A stretch of 64,000 bases of DNA from JBBSJZ01 sp041751935 (GCA_041751935.1 JBGSIA010000126.1:55479-119478); one strand, 5' to 3'; shown: positions 8,551 through 21,787, counted from the stretch's first letter. Translations and numbers: made by a program. Notes: generated from the letters alone by a model not told the origin.

Positions 8551-9840
8551 CTAATTAAACACTTTTCCGCCAACGATCGTGTTCACGACTCTGCCGCGAA
8601 GCTGTCTACCATCAAAGGGGCTGCTAGAACAATTCGAACGGAAGTTTGCCGCATTCACGGTCCACAACACATCGGGATCGATCGTGATGATATCCGCTGC
8701 GGCACCCACAGTTAGCGTTCCGCCGGCAACGCCCGCGATACGCGCCGGTGCGGTCGACAGCCGATCAATCGCTTGCGACCAACTTAGAATGCCCGGCTCA
8801 ATAAGATACTTCACCACCGTCGCCAAAGTTGTTTCGAGTGTCGCCGCACCGAATGGCGAGAGGTCCAAGTCGTTCATCTTCTTCTCTTGGCTGCGCGGCA
8901 TATGCCCTGATTGGATAGCATCAATCGTGCCATTTGCCACTGCGTCACAAAGCATCTTGACATGCGCGACACTGCGCAGCGGCGGATGCACTTTGAATCG
9001 TGCATCGTAGGACCGCAATTCGGTATCGGTGAGCGCCAAATTGTGCGGACATACCGAAGCCGTCACAGCGATTCCCCGCGATTTAACGCGTCCGATCATG
9101 TCGACTGCCCCCATCGTACTGACCGGTCCGACGTGCAACCGGCCCGATGTTGCCTCGGCCAATCGCACATCACGGGCGACGGCTAAGTCTTCCGCCTCTG
9201 TGGGCAATCCTTTCAACCCCAACACCAATGACACTCGGCCATCATGCATGACCCCGTCATCAGCCAAGCTCGGGACTTCGGGGCGGTCAAAGATCGGCAA
9301 ATTGAACATGCGGCAGTATTCAAGTGCTCGCTTTAACAACGCATCATTCGGCATCGACCGCGGCGAATCACTAAAGGCGACTGCACCGGCTTCGGCCAAC
9401 AGTCCCAGTTCAGCCAATTGCTCGCCAAGTCGACCTTTGCTCAAACAACCGATCACATGCACGCGAACTCCGGCGGCGCGAGCGGCTTTCTGTCTAACAA
9501 ACTCGACGGCTCCGTACGAATCGATCACCGGATCGGTATTCGCACAGCACAATATCGACGTGAAGCCGCCAGCAAGCGCAGCATCGCTTCCCGTTTGAAT
9601 TGTTTCGTCTTCTTCACGCCCCGGTTCACGAAGCTCGGTGCCGAGGTCAACTAACCCCGGTGCAACGATCTGTTGTCGAGCGTCCATCCGAAAACAATCT
9701 GACGGAACATCGCCATCGGCAGGATCGATCGCCGCAATCCTGCCGTCGATTACCAACAACCGGCCGTCGCGATCGATCGCTTGGCTTGGATCGACGATTC
9801 GACCATGTTCGATGAGCAATGATTGAAAGGGTGATTGCAT
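8551..9840 (-). CDS. pyrC': Dihydroorotase-like protein lacking metal ligands (PyrC' type)
   Basis: A 429-residue homologue of class I dihydroorotase, starting six bases after the pyrB stop. The fold markers are all there (REPGREE 71-77, FSDSPRSMPNDALLKRALEY, KVHPPLR). The metal and catalytic residues are not: the DxHxH motif reads DLGTEL (Gly67 and Glu69 for the two His), the HVS motif reads GPVST (Pro239 for His), PHH reads PHN (Asn267), and TDHAPH reads SGHMPR (Gly312 for the catalytic Asp, Arg316 for the last His). This is the pattern of the inactive PyrC' proteins, which in Pseudomonas form a structural complex with aspartate carbamoyltransferase. A working dihydroorotase must lie elsewhere in the genome. 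Role inferred: assembly partner of PyrB. Confidence 0.88.
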   Translation of the reverse strand: MQSPFQSLLIEHGRIVDPSQAIDRDGRLLVIDGRIAAIDPADGDVPSDCFRMDARQQIVAPGLVDLGTELREPGREEDETIQTGSDAALAGGFTSILCCANTDPVIDSYGAVEFVRQKAARAAGVRVHVIGCLSKGRLGEQLAELGLLAEAGAVAFSDSPRSMPNDALLKRALEYCRMFNLPIFDRPEVPSLADDGVMHDGRVSLVLGLKGLPTEAEDLAVARDVRLAEATSGRLHVGPVSTMGAVDMIGRVKSRGIAVTASVCPHNLALTDTELRSYDARFKVHPPLRSVAHVKMLCDAVANGTIDAIQSGHMPRSQEKKMNDLDLSPFGAATLETTLATVVKYLIEPGILSWSQAIDRLSTAPARIAGVAGGTLTVGAAADIITIDPDVLWTVNAANFRSNCSSSPFDGRQLRGRVVNTIVGGKVFN

Positions 9841-9846
9841 GTTCGT

Positions 9847-10842
9847 TCAGCTTGTTGTCAAAGCAGGTAGTTCGGTGCCTCGTGCACGAGCATCGGCTGA
9901 CGCAAGTAACCACAACGCTGCCATGCGAACGGCGATCCCGTTGGTGACTTGTTCTAAGATGACACTATGCGGACCATCAGCGACTTCTGGCGTGATCTCG
10001 ACGCCACGGTTGATCGGTCCTGGAGCCATAATCAATATGTCGGGCTTACTCCGCTTCATCCTCGCCCCGTTCATGGCATACAGTGCGGCGTACTCATGCA
10101 CACTGGGGAACGGTCGCGCGGCCTGTCGCTCGAATTGCACCCGCAACAAGTTCAGCACATCGCACTGGGGCAAAATCGCGTCCAGGTTGTAAGCGACTTC
10201 GAACCCAAGCTCCTCCCACCGTCGCCCAACAAGCGTCGGCGGTCCACACACGATGACTCGAGCACCGAGCTTCGATAGCCCCCAAATGTTGCTTCTTGCC
10301 GTGCGGCTGTGAGCGATGTCGCCAACCATGGCGACGGTCAATCCCTTCAAGCTCCCACGGTGCTGGCGGATCGTCAAAATGTCCAGCAGCCCCTGGGTCG
10401 GATGTTCATGCGGTCCATCGCCAGCGTTCAGCACACAACAACCCAGCTCGCGCGACAACAAATGCGGCGTTCCTGGTGTTCCGTGTCGCGTAACGACCCA
10501 GTCGACTCCCATGGCCTCGATCGTTTTAGCTGTATCGACAAACGTTTCACCCTTGGCAACGCTACTACCGCTACTGCTGAACTCGACCGTGTCCGCACCC
10601 AGACGCTTGGCGGCAAGCGAAAAACTGTTGCGAGTCCGTGTGCTGTTCTCGAAAAACAAGTTGGCACAAGTTTTTCCATTCAGCAAATTAAGTTTTCGCC
10701 GACAATTGTCCGTCGAATCTTTCAACAGTTGAGCAGCATCCAATAGACAAGTGATCTCGTCGGCAGTCAGGCTTTCGAGGTCGAGCAGGTGACGGTGCTG
10801 CCACTGTGGGGGCGGCACGAGTGGCGTTGTTGATGGATGCAT
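9847..10842 (-). CDS. pyrB: Aspartate carbamoyltransferase catalytic chain
   Basis: A 331-residue enzyme that joins carbamoyl phosphate and aspartate, the committed step of pyrimidine synthesis. The carbamoyl-phosphate motif FFENSTRTRNSF (residues 63-74) and NAGDGPHEHPTQGLLD are intact, as is the MVGDIAHSRTARSN block. The N-terminus is extended relative to the minimal enzyme (Pro-rich residues 1-14), as often found in PyrB chains that depend on a PyrC' partner. It is followed after six bases by pyrC'; the two form an operon. No leader attenuator was recognised in the 170 bases upstream. Confidence 0.95.
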   Translation of the reverse strand: MHPSTTPLVPPPQWQHRHLLDLESLTADEITCLLDAAQLLKDSTDNCRRKLNLLNGKTCANLFFENSTRTRNSFSLAAKRLGADTVEFSSSGSSVAKGETFVDTAKTIEAMGVDWVVTRHGTPGTPHLLSRELGCCVLNAGDGPHEHPTQGLLDILTIRQHRGSLKGLTVAMVGDIAHSRTARSNIWGLSKLGARVIVCGPPTLVGRRWEELGFEVAYNLDAILPQCDVLNLLRVQFERQAARPFPSVHEYAALYAMNGARMKRSKPDILIMAPGPINRGVEITPEVADGPHSVILEQVTNGIAVRMAALWLLASADARARGTELPALTTS

Positions 10843-11013
10843 GGGCGCGGGAGTCGTTGAAAAACGCAGTCCGAAAGGCTCAGCCCTTCCCGACGTGATG
10901 TCGCTCGCCCAGAATAATCGATCACCCAGATTCTGACGAGGCGTCGATTGAGGCGTCGTTCCCGCTTGGCTACCCCATTCTGTGATTGGCTATTCCAGTC
11001 GCTTCTTACCCGG

Positions 11014-13005
11014 CTACCCCAATCGCCGTGCGTACAACCACCACTCTGTCAGCAATAACCCCAGCATTGCAAACAGCATCCACCGCCAGTACTCGTGCCG
11101 CTGGACCGTCGTCGCGCTGGTTGCACTGACCGTTTGATATCCAAGCGTCAACTCGTCGGCTACCGCGAGCGTACTCTCGCGTCGATCGAATAGGTTTACC
11201 GCAAATGAATCCGCCAGCACATCACCGATCTGGACGCGATAGTTGCCGACTTCGTCCGTACTGGTGAACTCGGTCGTACCACCGACCCCAGTCGACACTT
11301 CACGTGCTTGTCCACCATCACGAATGACATTCAACTTTTTGGCCGTTGTGTCCAACCGAAGTCGCACTGTCGAGCCCGGCTGATACGACTGGGCGGCGCT
11401 TCCTTCGGCTGCACCAGCAAGGAACTTCAACGTATTGAGCATAAACACCGGCCATGACCGCTCGGTGTACCAGTTGGTGTTGATCGAGATCGAACCGTCG
11501 TCGCTCTCGGAGACCACTTCAAAACCCAGCACGAGATCTTGGTAGCCGTCCCGCGGCGCGATTGCTAACACCGGCCCCAAGTCAGCACCAACCAACTCCA
11601 CCATCCCACTCGGTCCCGCGAGGGCACGTCCCTTGTAGACGAGCAGCGACAGTATTTCGACGTATCGCATCAGCGGGTGAGTGCGATCGATATCAATCAA
11701 CACAACGGGCTGCGGTTCGCTTGCCCAAGACCACTCGCCAAGCGGCAGCGAGCCAATAAAGAACGTGTTCGTCGTCGGCATGACTGGCGGTGAACAACGA
11801 TCAAAGATGATCAAATCTTCTCTCGCAGCAGCCGCTCGCGTTTTGTACTCGTCGGTCGCTAAATAACTTGGTGGCACGATTTCAACGTTGCAAATCTTCC
11901 CGGCCTTCAGCGTCTGTAAGGCCAACTCCAATGGCGTATTTCCCTTGGACACCACCAATACGGATACCGTCTTTGCCGGAGCCAATCCAGCAAACGCGAC
12001 GTTATCAATCGCCAAGTCGTCGTCGTTGTCCAGCGTCAACTTCATCGACACGGCATCATCGTTCTTCAACTTAAACGAGATACCCGTTTGCTCGCCGGGC
12101 TCTAGCTCAACGGCGGCTGCGTCAACAAAGTTGCCAGCAATCGATAGCGTCGCCGTCGTCGACATTGCTCGCCCGCCGTAATTAGCGATCGTTGCAAAGG
12201 TTTGTAACTCGTTCGGTCGGTCTGGATTTCGCTCCGCCGAGAATGCTGTGATTGCCAAATTGCTCGGAGTCGTCGTGCCGACGGCAACGAACTGGGGAAT
12301 CAAATGGTCGAGCTGAAAATCCGCGACACTGGGAAAACCTCCGTCGCTGTACAAGATCAACTCCGCCGGCTCGGTTCGTCGCTCTGCCAACTCAGCGTCG
12401 TCAGTCGAATCGGCTGCTTCTTCTGCAATCCCGACCGTAGACACAGTGGCGGCTAGTCCGTCTGCGGCACGCAGCGCCGCCAATACATCCGTCGTGCGGT
12501 CGGTAACCTGCAATCGATTCAGTGCGTCGCGCAACCGTCCACGATCGGAAGTGAATGATTGCAACACTTCCGCTCGTGAGTCAAAGGCGACAATCATCGC
12601 CGACTCGCTATCCTGCATCGTCTCGATCCGCTCAGCCACCAGCCGTTTGGCTTGCTCAAAGCGACTTGCGTCCTTCTCCACATCAGTCGCTTGCATACTC
12701 GCAGACGTATCGATCATGAATACCAGTCGCGATTGACTGATTGCCTCTCCACGTACTCCCGGTCTGAGCAACGCAAGAGTTGCCATCAACACCGCCAGTA
12801 ACTGTAGTAACAGCAAGATGCTGCGGCGCAATCGTTGCAACAAACTATTGACATGCAAATCTTCGATTGTTTTCAGCCACAGATACGTGCTGGGAACTTC
12901 AACGACCTCGCGTCTCAATTTCAAGAAGTACATCAGCACGATCAATGTGGGCACAGCGGCGAGAACCGCCCATTGCCACGGCACCAGCGTTGATATCCAA
13001 CTCAT
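11014..13005 (-). CDS. BatA-like membrane protein with vWA domain
   Basis: A 663-residue membrane protein. The N-terminal BatA-type region has two membrane segments (about 11-29 and 62-82). The von Willebrand A domain has a complete start of the MIDAS motif (DTSAS at 99-103), DRTTDV and LYSDGG. The long C-terminal part looks beta-rich and extracytoplasmic, and ends in a membrane segment (about 642-658) with a short basic tail. Such proteins are usually encoded beside a MoxR ATPase and a DUF58 protein; the DUF58 gene is directly upstream with a four-base ATGA overlap, but no MoxR gene is visible in the window. Function: probably chaperone-like assembly or stress tolerance, inferred from the family. 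Confidence 0.85.
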   Translation of the reverse strand: MSWISTLVPWQWAVLAAVPTLIVLMYFLKLRREVVEVPSTYLWLKTIEDLHVNSLLQRLRRSILLLLQLLAVLMATLALLRPGVRGEAISQSRLVFMIDTSASMQATDVEKDASRFEQAKRLVAERIETMQDSESAMIVAFDSRAEVLQSFTSDRGRLRDALNRLQVTDRTTDVLAALRAADGLAATVSTVGIAEEAADSTDDAELAERRTEPAELILYSDGGFPSVADFQLDHLIPQFVAVGTTTPSNLAITAFSAERNPDRPNELQTFATIANYGGRAMSTTATLSIAGNFVDAAAVELEPGEQTGISFKLKNDDAVSMKLTLDNDDDLAIDNVAFAGLAPAKTVSVLVVSKGNTPLELALQTLKAGKICNVEIVPPSYLATDEYKTRAAAAREDLIIFDRCSPPVMPTTNTFFIGSLPLGEWSWASEPQPVVLIDIDRTHPLMRYVEILSLLVYKGRALAGPSGMVELVGADLGPVLAIAPRDGYQDLVLGFEVVSESDDGSISINTNWYTERSWPVFMLNTLKFLAGAAEGSAAQSYQPGSTVRLRLDTTAKKLNVIRDGGQAREVSTGVGGTTEFTSTDEVGNYRVQIGDVLADSFAVNLFDRRESTLAVADELTLGYQTVSATSATTVQRHEYWRWMLFAMLGLLLTEWWLYARRLG

Positions 13006-13889
13006 CGGACCACTCCTCGTTGCCTCAGATACCGCGTCACAATCGTTTCGATCGGGGTGTCAGTTTGCACGGGAATGTAGATGATCGATCGGCGACTGCA
13101 GAAGGACTTCGCAGACTCCAAAAAGTTTCGCACGGTTTGACGATAACGATCCAGCACATAAGCGTTGAGTGTCACCTCGGCTGCGTCGCCGTCTTCGATG
13201 TCCACCAACTTACGATCACCACGTAGCGGCGGATCGATCTCCTCAGGCGACAGAATGTGAATCAAGAAAACATCCATCCGTCGACCAATCAGCATCCGCA
13301 AGGCCGACTCATATCCGCGTTTGTCAAGCAAGTCGGAAATCAACACCACGACTCCGGTACCGCTGTTGCGAATCGAAAAATCTTTCACAGCGTCGTGAAG
13401 CGATTCATTGTAACCGCTGTTGACGCTCTCGACATACTGCAACATCTTCCACAAGCTCCCTCGCCCGCGAAGCGTCGGTGCCCGTCGCCCGGCCTCTCCC
13501 AGTGCAGCCACACAGACGCGATCGGCGCGACACAAACCGACGTAGCCAATCGCCGCTGCAATCTGCTTCGCAATATGCAGCTTCGTCGGCTCGCCGAAGT
13601 TCATCGATTCACTCGCATCGAACAGTGAATAGATATGCAAATCCTCCTCCTCCTGGAACAGTTTCAAGAACAACTGATCCAGCCGCGCGTACAAATTCCA
13701 GTCGATCAACCGCAAGTCATCGCCGGGAACATACGCTCGAAAGTCCGCGAACTCGACACTCTGGCCCTTCCGCTGACTGCGTCGTTCACCCTTCATGCGA
13801 CCGCGAAACACCTTGCGCGACACCAATTCCAGCCGCTCCAACGACGCAAGCAGTTCCGGTGATAGTAACGGTGCTTCGATTGTTGGCAT
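13002..13889 (-). CDS. DUF58 domain protein (vWA-like)
   Basis: A 295-residue soluble protein. The DUF58 core is clear: FADFRAYVPGDDLRLIDWN at 48-65, then YARLDQLFLKLFQEEED, followed by a MIDAS-like DASES at 91-95. DUF58 proteins are partners of MoxR AAA ATPases and vWA membrane proteins. Its stop overlaps the start of the BatA-like gene by four bases, so both are made as a coupled pair. ATG 13889 is the only sensible start. Confidence 0.88.
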   Translation of the reverse strand: MPTIEAPLLSPELLASLERLELVSRKVFRGRMKGERRSQRKGQSVEFADFRAYVPGDDLRLIDWNLYARLDQLFLKLFQEEEDLHIYSLFDASESMNFGEPTKLHIAKQIAAAIGYVGLCRADRVCVAALGEAGRRAPTLRGRGSLWKMLQYVESVNSGYNESLHDAVKDFSIRNSGTGVVVLISDLLDKRGYESALRMLIGRRMDVFLIHILSPEEIDPPLRGDRKLVDIEDGDAAEVTLNAYVLDRYRQTVRNFLESAKSFCSRRSIIYIPVQTDTPIETIVTRYLRQRGVVR

Positions 13890-14035
13890 GATTGAGTGCT
13901 GACGTCGACGTTTCTAAATGTCTCAAAGGTGCTGTCCTTACAGCGAAACGCGATTATAGCGTCTCGTTGCCTACACCGAAGTACGTGGCGCCTGTTCTCC
14001 ACTTGTCGATCAAGCACTAACGTCGCAGAACTAGT

Positions 14036-14059
14036 GGTGTCGACTTTTAGCCGACATTG
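14036..14059. repeat. Dispersed intergenic element (GACTTTTAGCCGAC core)
   Basis: A 24-base segment with the core gacttttagccgaca. The reverse complement of nearly the same sequence (two differences) occurs at 62917-62940, upstream of another gene. Both copies are intergenic and precede a reading frame. It could be a repetitive extragenic element or a shared regulatory site. Confidence 0.55.
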
Positions 14060-14134
14060 AACGTATCAATAGAGTTTACCGAACCGTGTCTCGCTTCTCT
14101 TTTGCTTCGCGACGTTTTCAAACGAATCTCGACG

Positions 14135-14989
14135 ATGGTTACCGCCCTAATGACTCGTGAATTAGTAGTCCAATGTCCGAATTGTGCAACGCAGATGCGC
14201 GTCAAGGCTCCTGCGACTCGTTCCGCGGTCACTTGCCCGAACTGCTCTCAGCAAACGGAACTTGACCCTTCAAAGCAGGGCATTGTGTTGAATCGGTTAA
14301 GGACTGATGAATTTAGCCAGCTACCTGAGCCAATTGTCGTACAAGACCAAGTAGCTGGTCCCGCCCGAAGTGCAAGGGTCCTGCGTCGTGCCACTCGCAT
14401 CGCGTACAAGAACGAGAACCGAGAAGCGATTCAGGCATCGCGGAAGCGGACACTGCAAACGATCGCCGTAGCATTGGTATGCCTAGCCGTTACCTTCACC
14501 GCCGCAACATTGGCGTACAAGAAGTTTAGAGAAGTTCCTACAGAATATTGGGCTGACGTTGTTCCAGGAATGGAGTCGCCGGAAAAGTTGCTGAACCAGT
14601 ACGCGAACATTTGTGCTAACTGCCAAGCGACGTGCAATTCAATAACCGATACCAGTTCCAGCGAACAAGCGGCACCACATATTCGCGCAATGGCAGGAAG
14701 TTTGGCAGGATTCCCCGAACGCGTCGAGAAAATGTCGCCACTTACTCAGGCACAGATCCAGTCGCTTGATCCGTTGTTCCGCGATACGGTGGACGAAAAT
14801 TGGAAGCAAACGCAAGAGTGCGTCAAAGTAATTCGGTCGAACAAACGGGCATACTCTGCAGAATTGTTCCGGGCGCTGATTGACTTTTCCAGTGCGAACG
14901 ACGCCGCCGCACAAGCGATCCTCTCGACATGGACGACGAGCGCGGATTTGTCGGCGGTCAATCAAGACGTTACAAGCGAAAACAATTAG
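14135..14989 (+). CDS. Zinc-ribbon single-pass membrane protein, function unknown
   Basis: A 284-residue protein from ATG 14135 (ATG 14150 is equally possible; a longer frame from TTG 14057 would run into a dispersed repeat and is not preferred). Two CPNC pairs separated by 17 residues form a zinc ribbon within the first 45 residues, followed by a charged linker. A membrane segment follows (LQTIAVALVCLAVTFTAATL), then a C-terminal domain of about 150 residues containing ANCQATCNS and helical predictions by eye. No enzyme motif is visible. Planctomycetes encode many such zinc-ribbon membrane proteins of unknown role. Confidence 0.7.
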   Translation: MVTALMTRELVVQCPNCATQMRVKAPATRSAVTCPNCSQQTELDPSKQGIVLNRLRTDEFSQLPEPIVVQDQVAGPARSARVLRRATRIAYKNENREAIQASRKRTLQTIAVALVCLAVTFTAATLAYKKFREVPTEYWADVVPGMESPEKLLNQYANICANCQATCNSITDTSSSEQAAPHIRAMAGSLAGFPERVEKMSPLTQAQIQSLDPLFRDTVDENWKQTQECVKVIRSNKRAYSAELFRALIDFSSANDAAAQAILSTWTTSADLSAVNQDVTSENN

Positions 14990-15569
14990 GTATCACCTGC
15001 AGTCCGGCAACCGAGTCACCATTGTCTGTATGACGATCTTAGCTACATTGTTTGCCGCCGAAATGGAACACAGTCGAAGGCCAATTCATTCTCCGAACGT
15101 CGAACCCTTCCCAAACACATTGACAGGTCGGTTGCCTTTAGGCGACCACATCAAAACCCGTTCTTAGAGCGAGGCTCCAGTCACGCGGAACATGCTCATG
15201 CGTTATAAGGAACAAGGTGTCCAACACGAATGGAGCCGAAGAAGGTCGCACCGCCTTAGTGTCGAGATCTTTCAATTGGGCATTCGCCGCACCGAGACTC
15301 AATCGGCATTTCGCTTTTCCCCCCTGCGAATTCCCAATTTGCTGGCCGGAGCAATTGGTGCTTTCTTGGTGCTTCTGGCGGTTATGTACGTACACTTTTT
15401 GCGACAATGCTCCATTCGGAACCCATACGCCTTGACACTTGGATCGCCCAAGTAAGTCTGGGAATCGTACTGGTTATCACCATGGAGCTTCATAAATGGA
15501 CGTGGTACCCTCGTTACCTTACTCGAAGCAATTCAAACTCGACCAGTCAGCTGGTTTTAGTAAGTCAAC
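14990..15569. other. Intergenic region with overlapping weak reading frames
   Basis: 580 bases between two plus-strand genes. Short frames exist on both strands (15192-15455 plus, 15217-15435 plus, 15138-15407 minus), but none has a ribosome site, a recognisable domain or a clear advantage over the others. One plus frame contains a hydrophobic stretch (NLLAGAIGAFLVLLAVMYV). It may be a decayed gene; nothing firmer can be said. Confidence 0.4.
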
Positions 15570-19229
<3,660 letters not shown>

Positions 19230-19313
19230 GGTCAGAACAAAATGTGCTTGTTCGCAACAGCGATAATTGCTGGACGATAACTCAAAGTGCGAAGCTTGTC
19301 GACGATCGGGCAC

Positions 19314-20513
19314 CTACAGTGAAAACCGCAGTCCCGCGATATAAACTTGCTTCACTTGTAGTTGTCGATCCATGACGACCACATCGGCTATGTTGCCTTT
19401 GCGAAGGCTTCCGTACTGGTCGTCGATGCCCAGTCGTTCGGCAGGAGTCAGAGTTGCCATTCTTACGGCCTGTTCCAGTGGCACGTTTCCCGATTGATGC
19501 ATCGTCTTGACCATGTGGTCCATGCCCTTCACTGCACTGGCGAGTGATCCCTCGCTTGCCCAACCCACTTTGCCGTCACTGGTGAACCAGGCGCCCGTAT
19601 CGTGCGGTCCAAAACGGTATCGGCCCGGCGGCATATCCAGTGCACGATTGCAATCGGTGACCAAACAAAGGCGTGCAGATGATTTCATCTTCCATGCAAA
19701 GTGCAGTAACTCGGGAGCCAAGTGCATACCATCAGCAATCACCTCGGTACTCATCTCTGGATTAGCCAACACGTACTCCAACATACTTCCCTGCATGGGT
19801 ACACCCAGGCGACCGCGAACTGATGATACGTTGCTCATCGCACACCAAAAGTGATCCACGTGTCGCATACCAGCCTCGAAAGCCTGGGACATTTCCGACC
19901 AACTGGCGTTGGAGTGCCCGCAAGTGACGAGACAGCCCTTTTGCGATGCGTAACGATAGAAGGCAGCAGCACCGGGTAACTCAGCCGCACAGGTCGCAAC
20001 TTTCACAATGCCCGATTGGAAGTAACGACGATACTCGGCAGCAGTCGGTGCGCGGCACTCGGACTCGTTGTGGCAACCGACTTTGTCCTTAGCAAAATAG
20101 GGTCCGTAAAGATGCACACCACCAATTCTCGCGCCTGATGCGATCTGCCATTGCTGACAAGCGGTATTACAGGCTTCGAGCATTGTATGAATTTGGGCAT
20201 TGCTACCCGTACTCGTCGTTGGGAACAACGTGGTCGTTCCGTGCATGGCATGAGCGCGACACACGGTATGCACCGCCTCGACAGCACCATCCATCACATC
20301 ACATCCACCGCCACCGTGGATGTGGATATCGATGAAACCAGGGCACAGATAGCCGCCTCGAGCGTCAATCGTTTTCGCAGTGGTGGGAACTCGTTTACTC
20401 GACTGGCCAACATAGGTGATCCGGCCGTCGCGACAGACCACGACGGCATCCTCGACAAGCCGGTCGGGAAGAACAGCGGTTCCTCCGACAAACGCAAGCA
20501 CCGACTTGCTCAT
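19314..20513 (-). CDS. Divergent N-acetylglucosamine-6-phosphate deacetylase-like amidohydrolase
   Basis: A 399-residue NagA-type amidohydrolase. Family blocks: GFIDIHIHGGGG (His64, His66), GHSNAS (His199), DHFWCAM (His220), IADGMHL and LVTDCNRA with the catalytic Asp286. The metal-binding Glu found in NagA (HLEGP) is Tyr136 here (HLYGP), and the AMS loop departs from the usual HHREPG-type sequence. It therefore either uses a different metal arrangement or acts on another N-acyl amino sugar. ATG 20513 is chosen; upstream codons lie in the intergenic gap. It is 13 bases behind the DUF1501 gene, the last gene of a four-gene minus-strand cluster. Confidence 0.8.
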   Translation of the reverse strand: MSKSVLAFVGGTAVLPDRLVEDAVVVCRDGRITYVGQSSKRVPTTAKTIDARGGYLCPGFIDIHIHGGGGCDVMDGAVEAVHTVCRAHAMHGTTTLFPTTSTGSNAQIHTMLEACNTACQQWQIASGARIGGVHLYGPYFAKDKVGCHNESECRAPTAAEYRRYFQSGIVKVATCAAELPGAAAFYRYASQKGCLVTCGHSNASWSEMSQAFEAGMRHVDHFWCAMSNVSSVRGRLGVPMQGSMLEYVLANPEMSTEVIADGMHLAPELLHFAWKMKSSARLCLVTDCNRALDMPPGRYRFGPHDTGAWFTSDGKVGWASEGSLASAVKGMDHMVKTMHQSGNVPLEQAVRMATLTPAERLGIDDQYGSLRKGNIADVVVMDRQLQVKQVYIAGLRFSL

Positions 20514-20526
20514 GGGTTGTTTGCTC

Positions 20527-21777
20527 TCATGTGTTGAACAGCTTAAGTGTTTCGTAGCGTCCGCCAAGAATCGCATCGGACTCTGTTCCTAGCCACGACT
20601 GCAGCACCGAAGCATAGACTTGTCGGAAGTCGCTCTCATGCTTGAGATCCCCGTCTTGCAGTTGCGTCAAGCTGGGCTGACGACCCACGAATCCGGCTAC
20701 AGCACGACCACCGCACAAAAACATCGGACCTGCGGCACCATGGTCGGTACCCTCGCTGGCATTCTCGGCGACGCGGCGACCGAACTCGCTGAAAGTCATC
20801 ACACAAACTCGATCGTCGTGACCGTGAGCAGCGAGATCGCGCACCAACACGCTGACAGCGTCACTCCACTCTCGCAACAATACGGCATGCGATGCCGCCT
20901 GCTGGGCATGGGTATCGAAGCCATCGTGTTGAACATAGTACACGCGAGTGGTCAGCCCAGCGTCGATTAATTGAGCGACGACTCGCAGCTTCTGAGCAAG
21001 CGCCGTGTCAGGATACGTTACATCGCTGAGGTACTGTTTCGCCGCCTTCGTCACACGCTCGCTAGCCGCCAGAGCCGATGCGGTACTGGATTGCAAAAAG
21101 CTCAACAGTTCGTTACCGCTGGCCTTTGTCACTTGATGCTCGCTCAACAGCGAACGCAACGATTGGCTATCGCTTCCCTGCAATTGGAACTGTGACAGCT
21201 CCTTCACCGTTGGGACTCGCACATGGTTTGACGCTATCGCAAAGGGTTGCTGTTCGTGGCCCAAGTGCAGCGCCGGAACATCACCACCGCTTGTTGAGTT
21301 TTGCTGTGCCGAATGTTGTTGATCCAGAAATCGGCCCAGCCAACCGTCCGGTCGCGGCTCATCCTTTCGTCGGCACGTATGCCAGATATCCATCGATTCA
21401 AAGTGTGAACGGTTCGGATGCTCGTATCCCACACCGTTGACAATGGTCAACATACCGGCATGCAACAAGTCGTTCATCCCGCCCAGGGAAGGATGGAATC
21501 CCAACTCGTCATTGCACTTGATAACGTCCGAGGTCGGTATAGCCAATTTGGGTCTTGCAGCGTGATAGGCATCATCGGAATACGGCACAACAGTATTCAA
21601 ACCATCGTTTCCGCCCGACAGTTGCACGACAATCAATATTCGCTCGTCGTCTTTGCCGTTGCTTTCGGCCGCCGCAACAAAGCAATCTGGGATCGCCGCC
21701 CCGATCCCAAGTGCCGCGGCACTAGCAACCGATGATTGCAAGAACCGACGGCGATTGAAGCATGAGGAATGAGTCAT
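20527..21777 (-). CDS. DUF1501 protein with Tat signal
   Basis: A 416-residue protein opening with a twin-arginine signal (NRRRFLQSSVASAAALGIGA). DUF1501 hallmarks follow: QLSGGNDGLNTVVPY at about 54-68, the GFDTHAQQ block, and the C-terminal SEFGRRVAENASEGTDHGAAGPMFLCGG segment. The fold is related to alkaline-phosphatase-like sulfatases, but the activity is not known. It is paired with a DUF1800 gene ten bases upstream, a very common bacterial arrangement; the two products are thought to be exported together. Confidence 0.92.
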   Translation of the reverse strand: MTHSSCFNRRRFLQSSVASAAALGIGAAIPDCFVAAAESNGKDDERILIVVQLSGGNDGLNTVVPYSDDAYHAARPKLAIPTSDVIKCNDELGFHPSLGGMNDLLHAGMLTIVNGVGYEHPNRSHFESMDIWHTCRRKDEPRPDGWLGRFLDQQHSAQQNSTSGGDVPALHLGHEQQPFAIASNHVRVPTVKELSQFQLQGSDSQSLRSLLSEHQVTKASGNELLSFLQSSTASALAASERVTKAAKQYLSDVTYPDTALAQKLRVVAQLIDAGLTTRVYYVQHDGFDTHAQQAASHAVLLREWSDAVSVLVRDLAAHGHDDRVCVMTFSEFGRRVAENASEGTDHGAAGPMFLCGGRAVAGFVGRQPSLTQLQDGDLKHESDFRQVYASVLQSWLGTESDAILGGRYETLKLFNT

Positions 21778-21787
21778 AATCTGTCTC

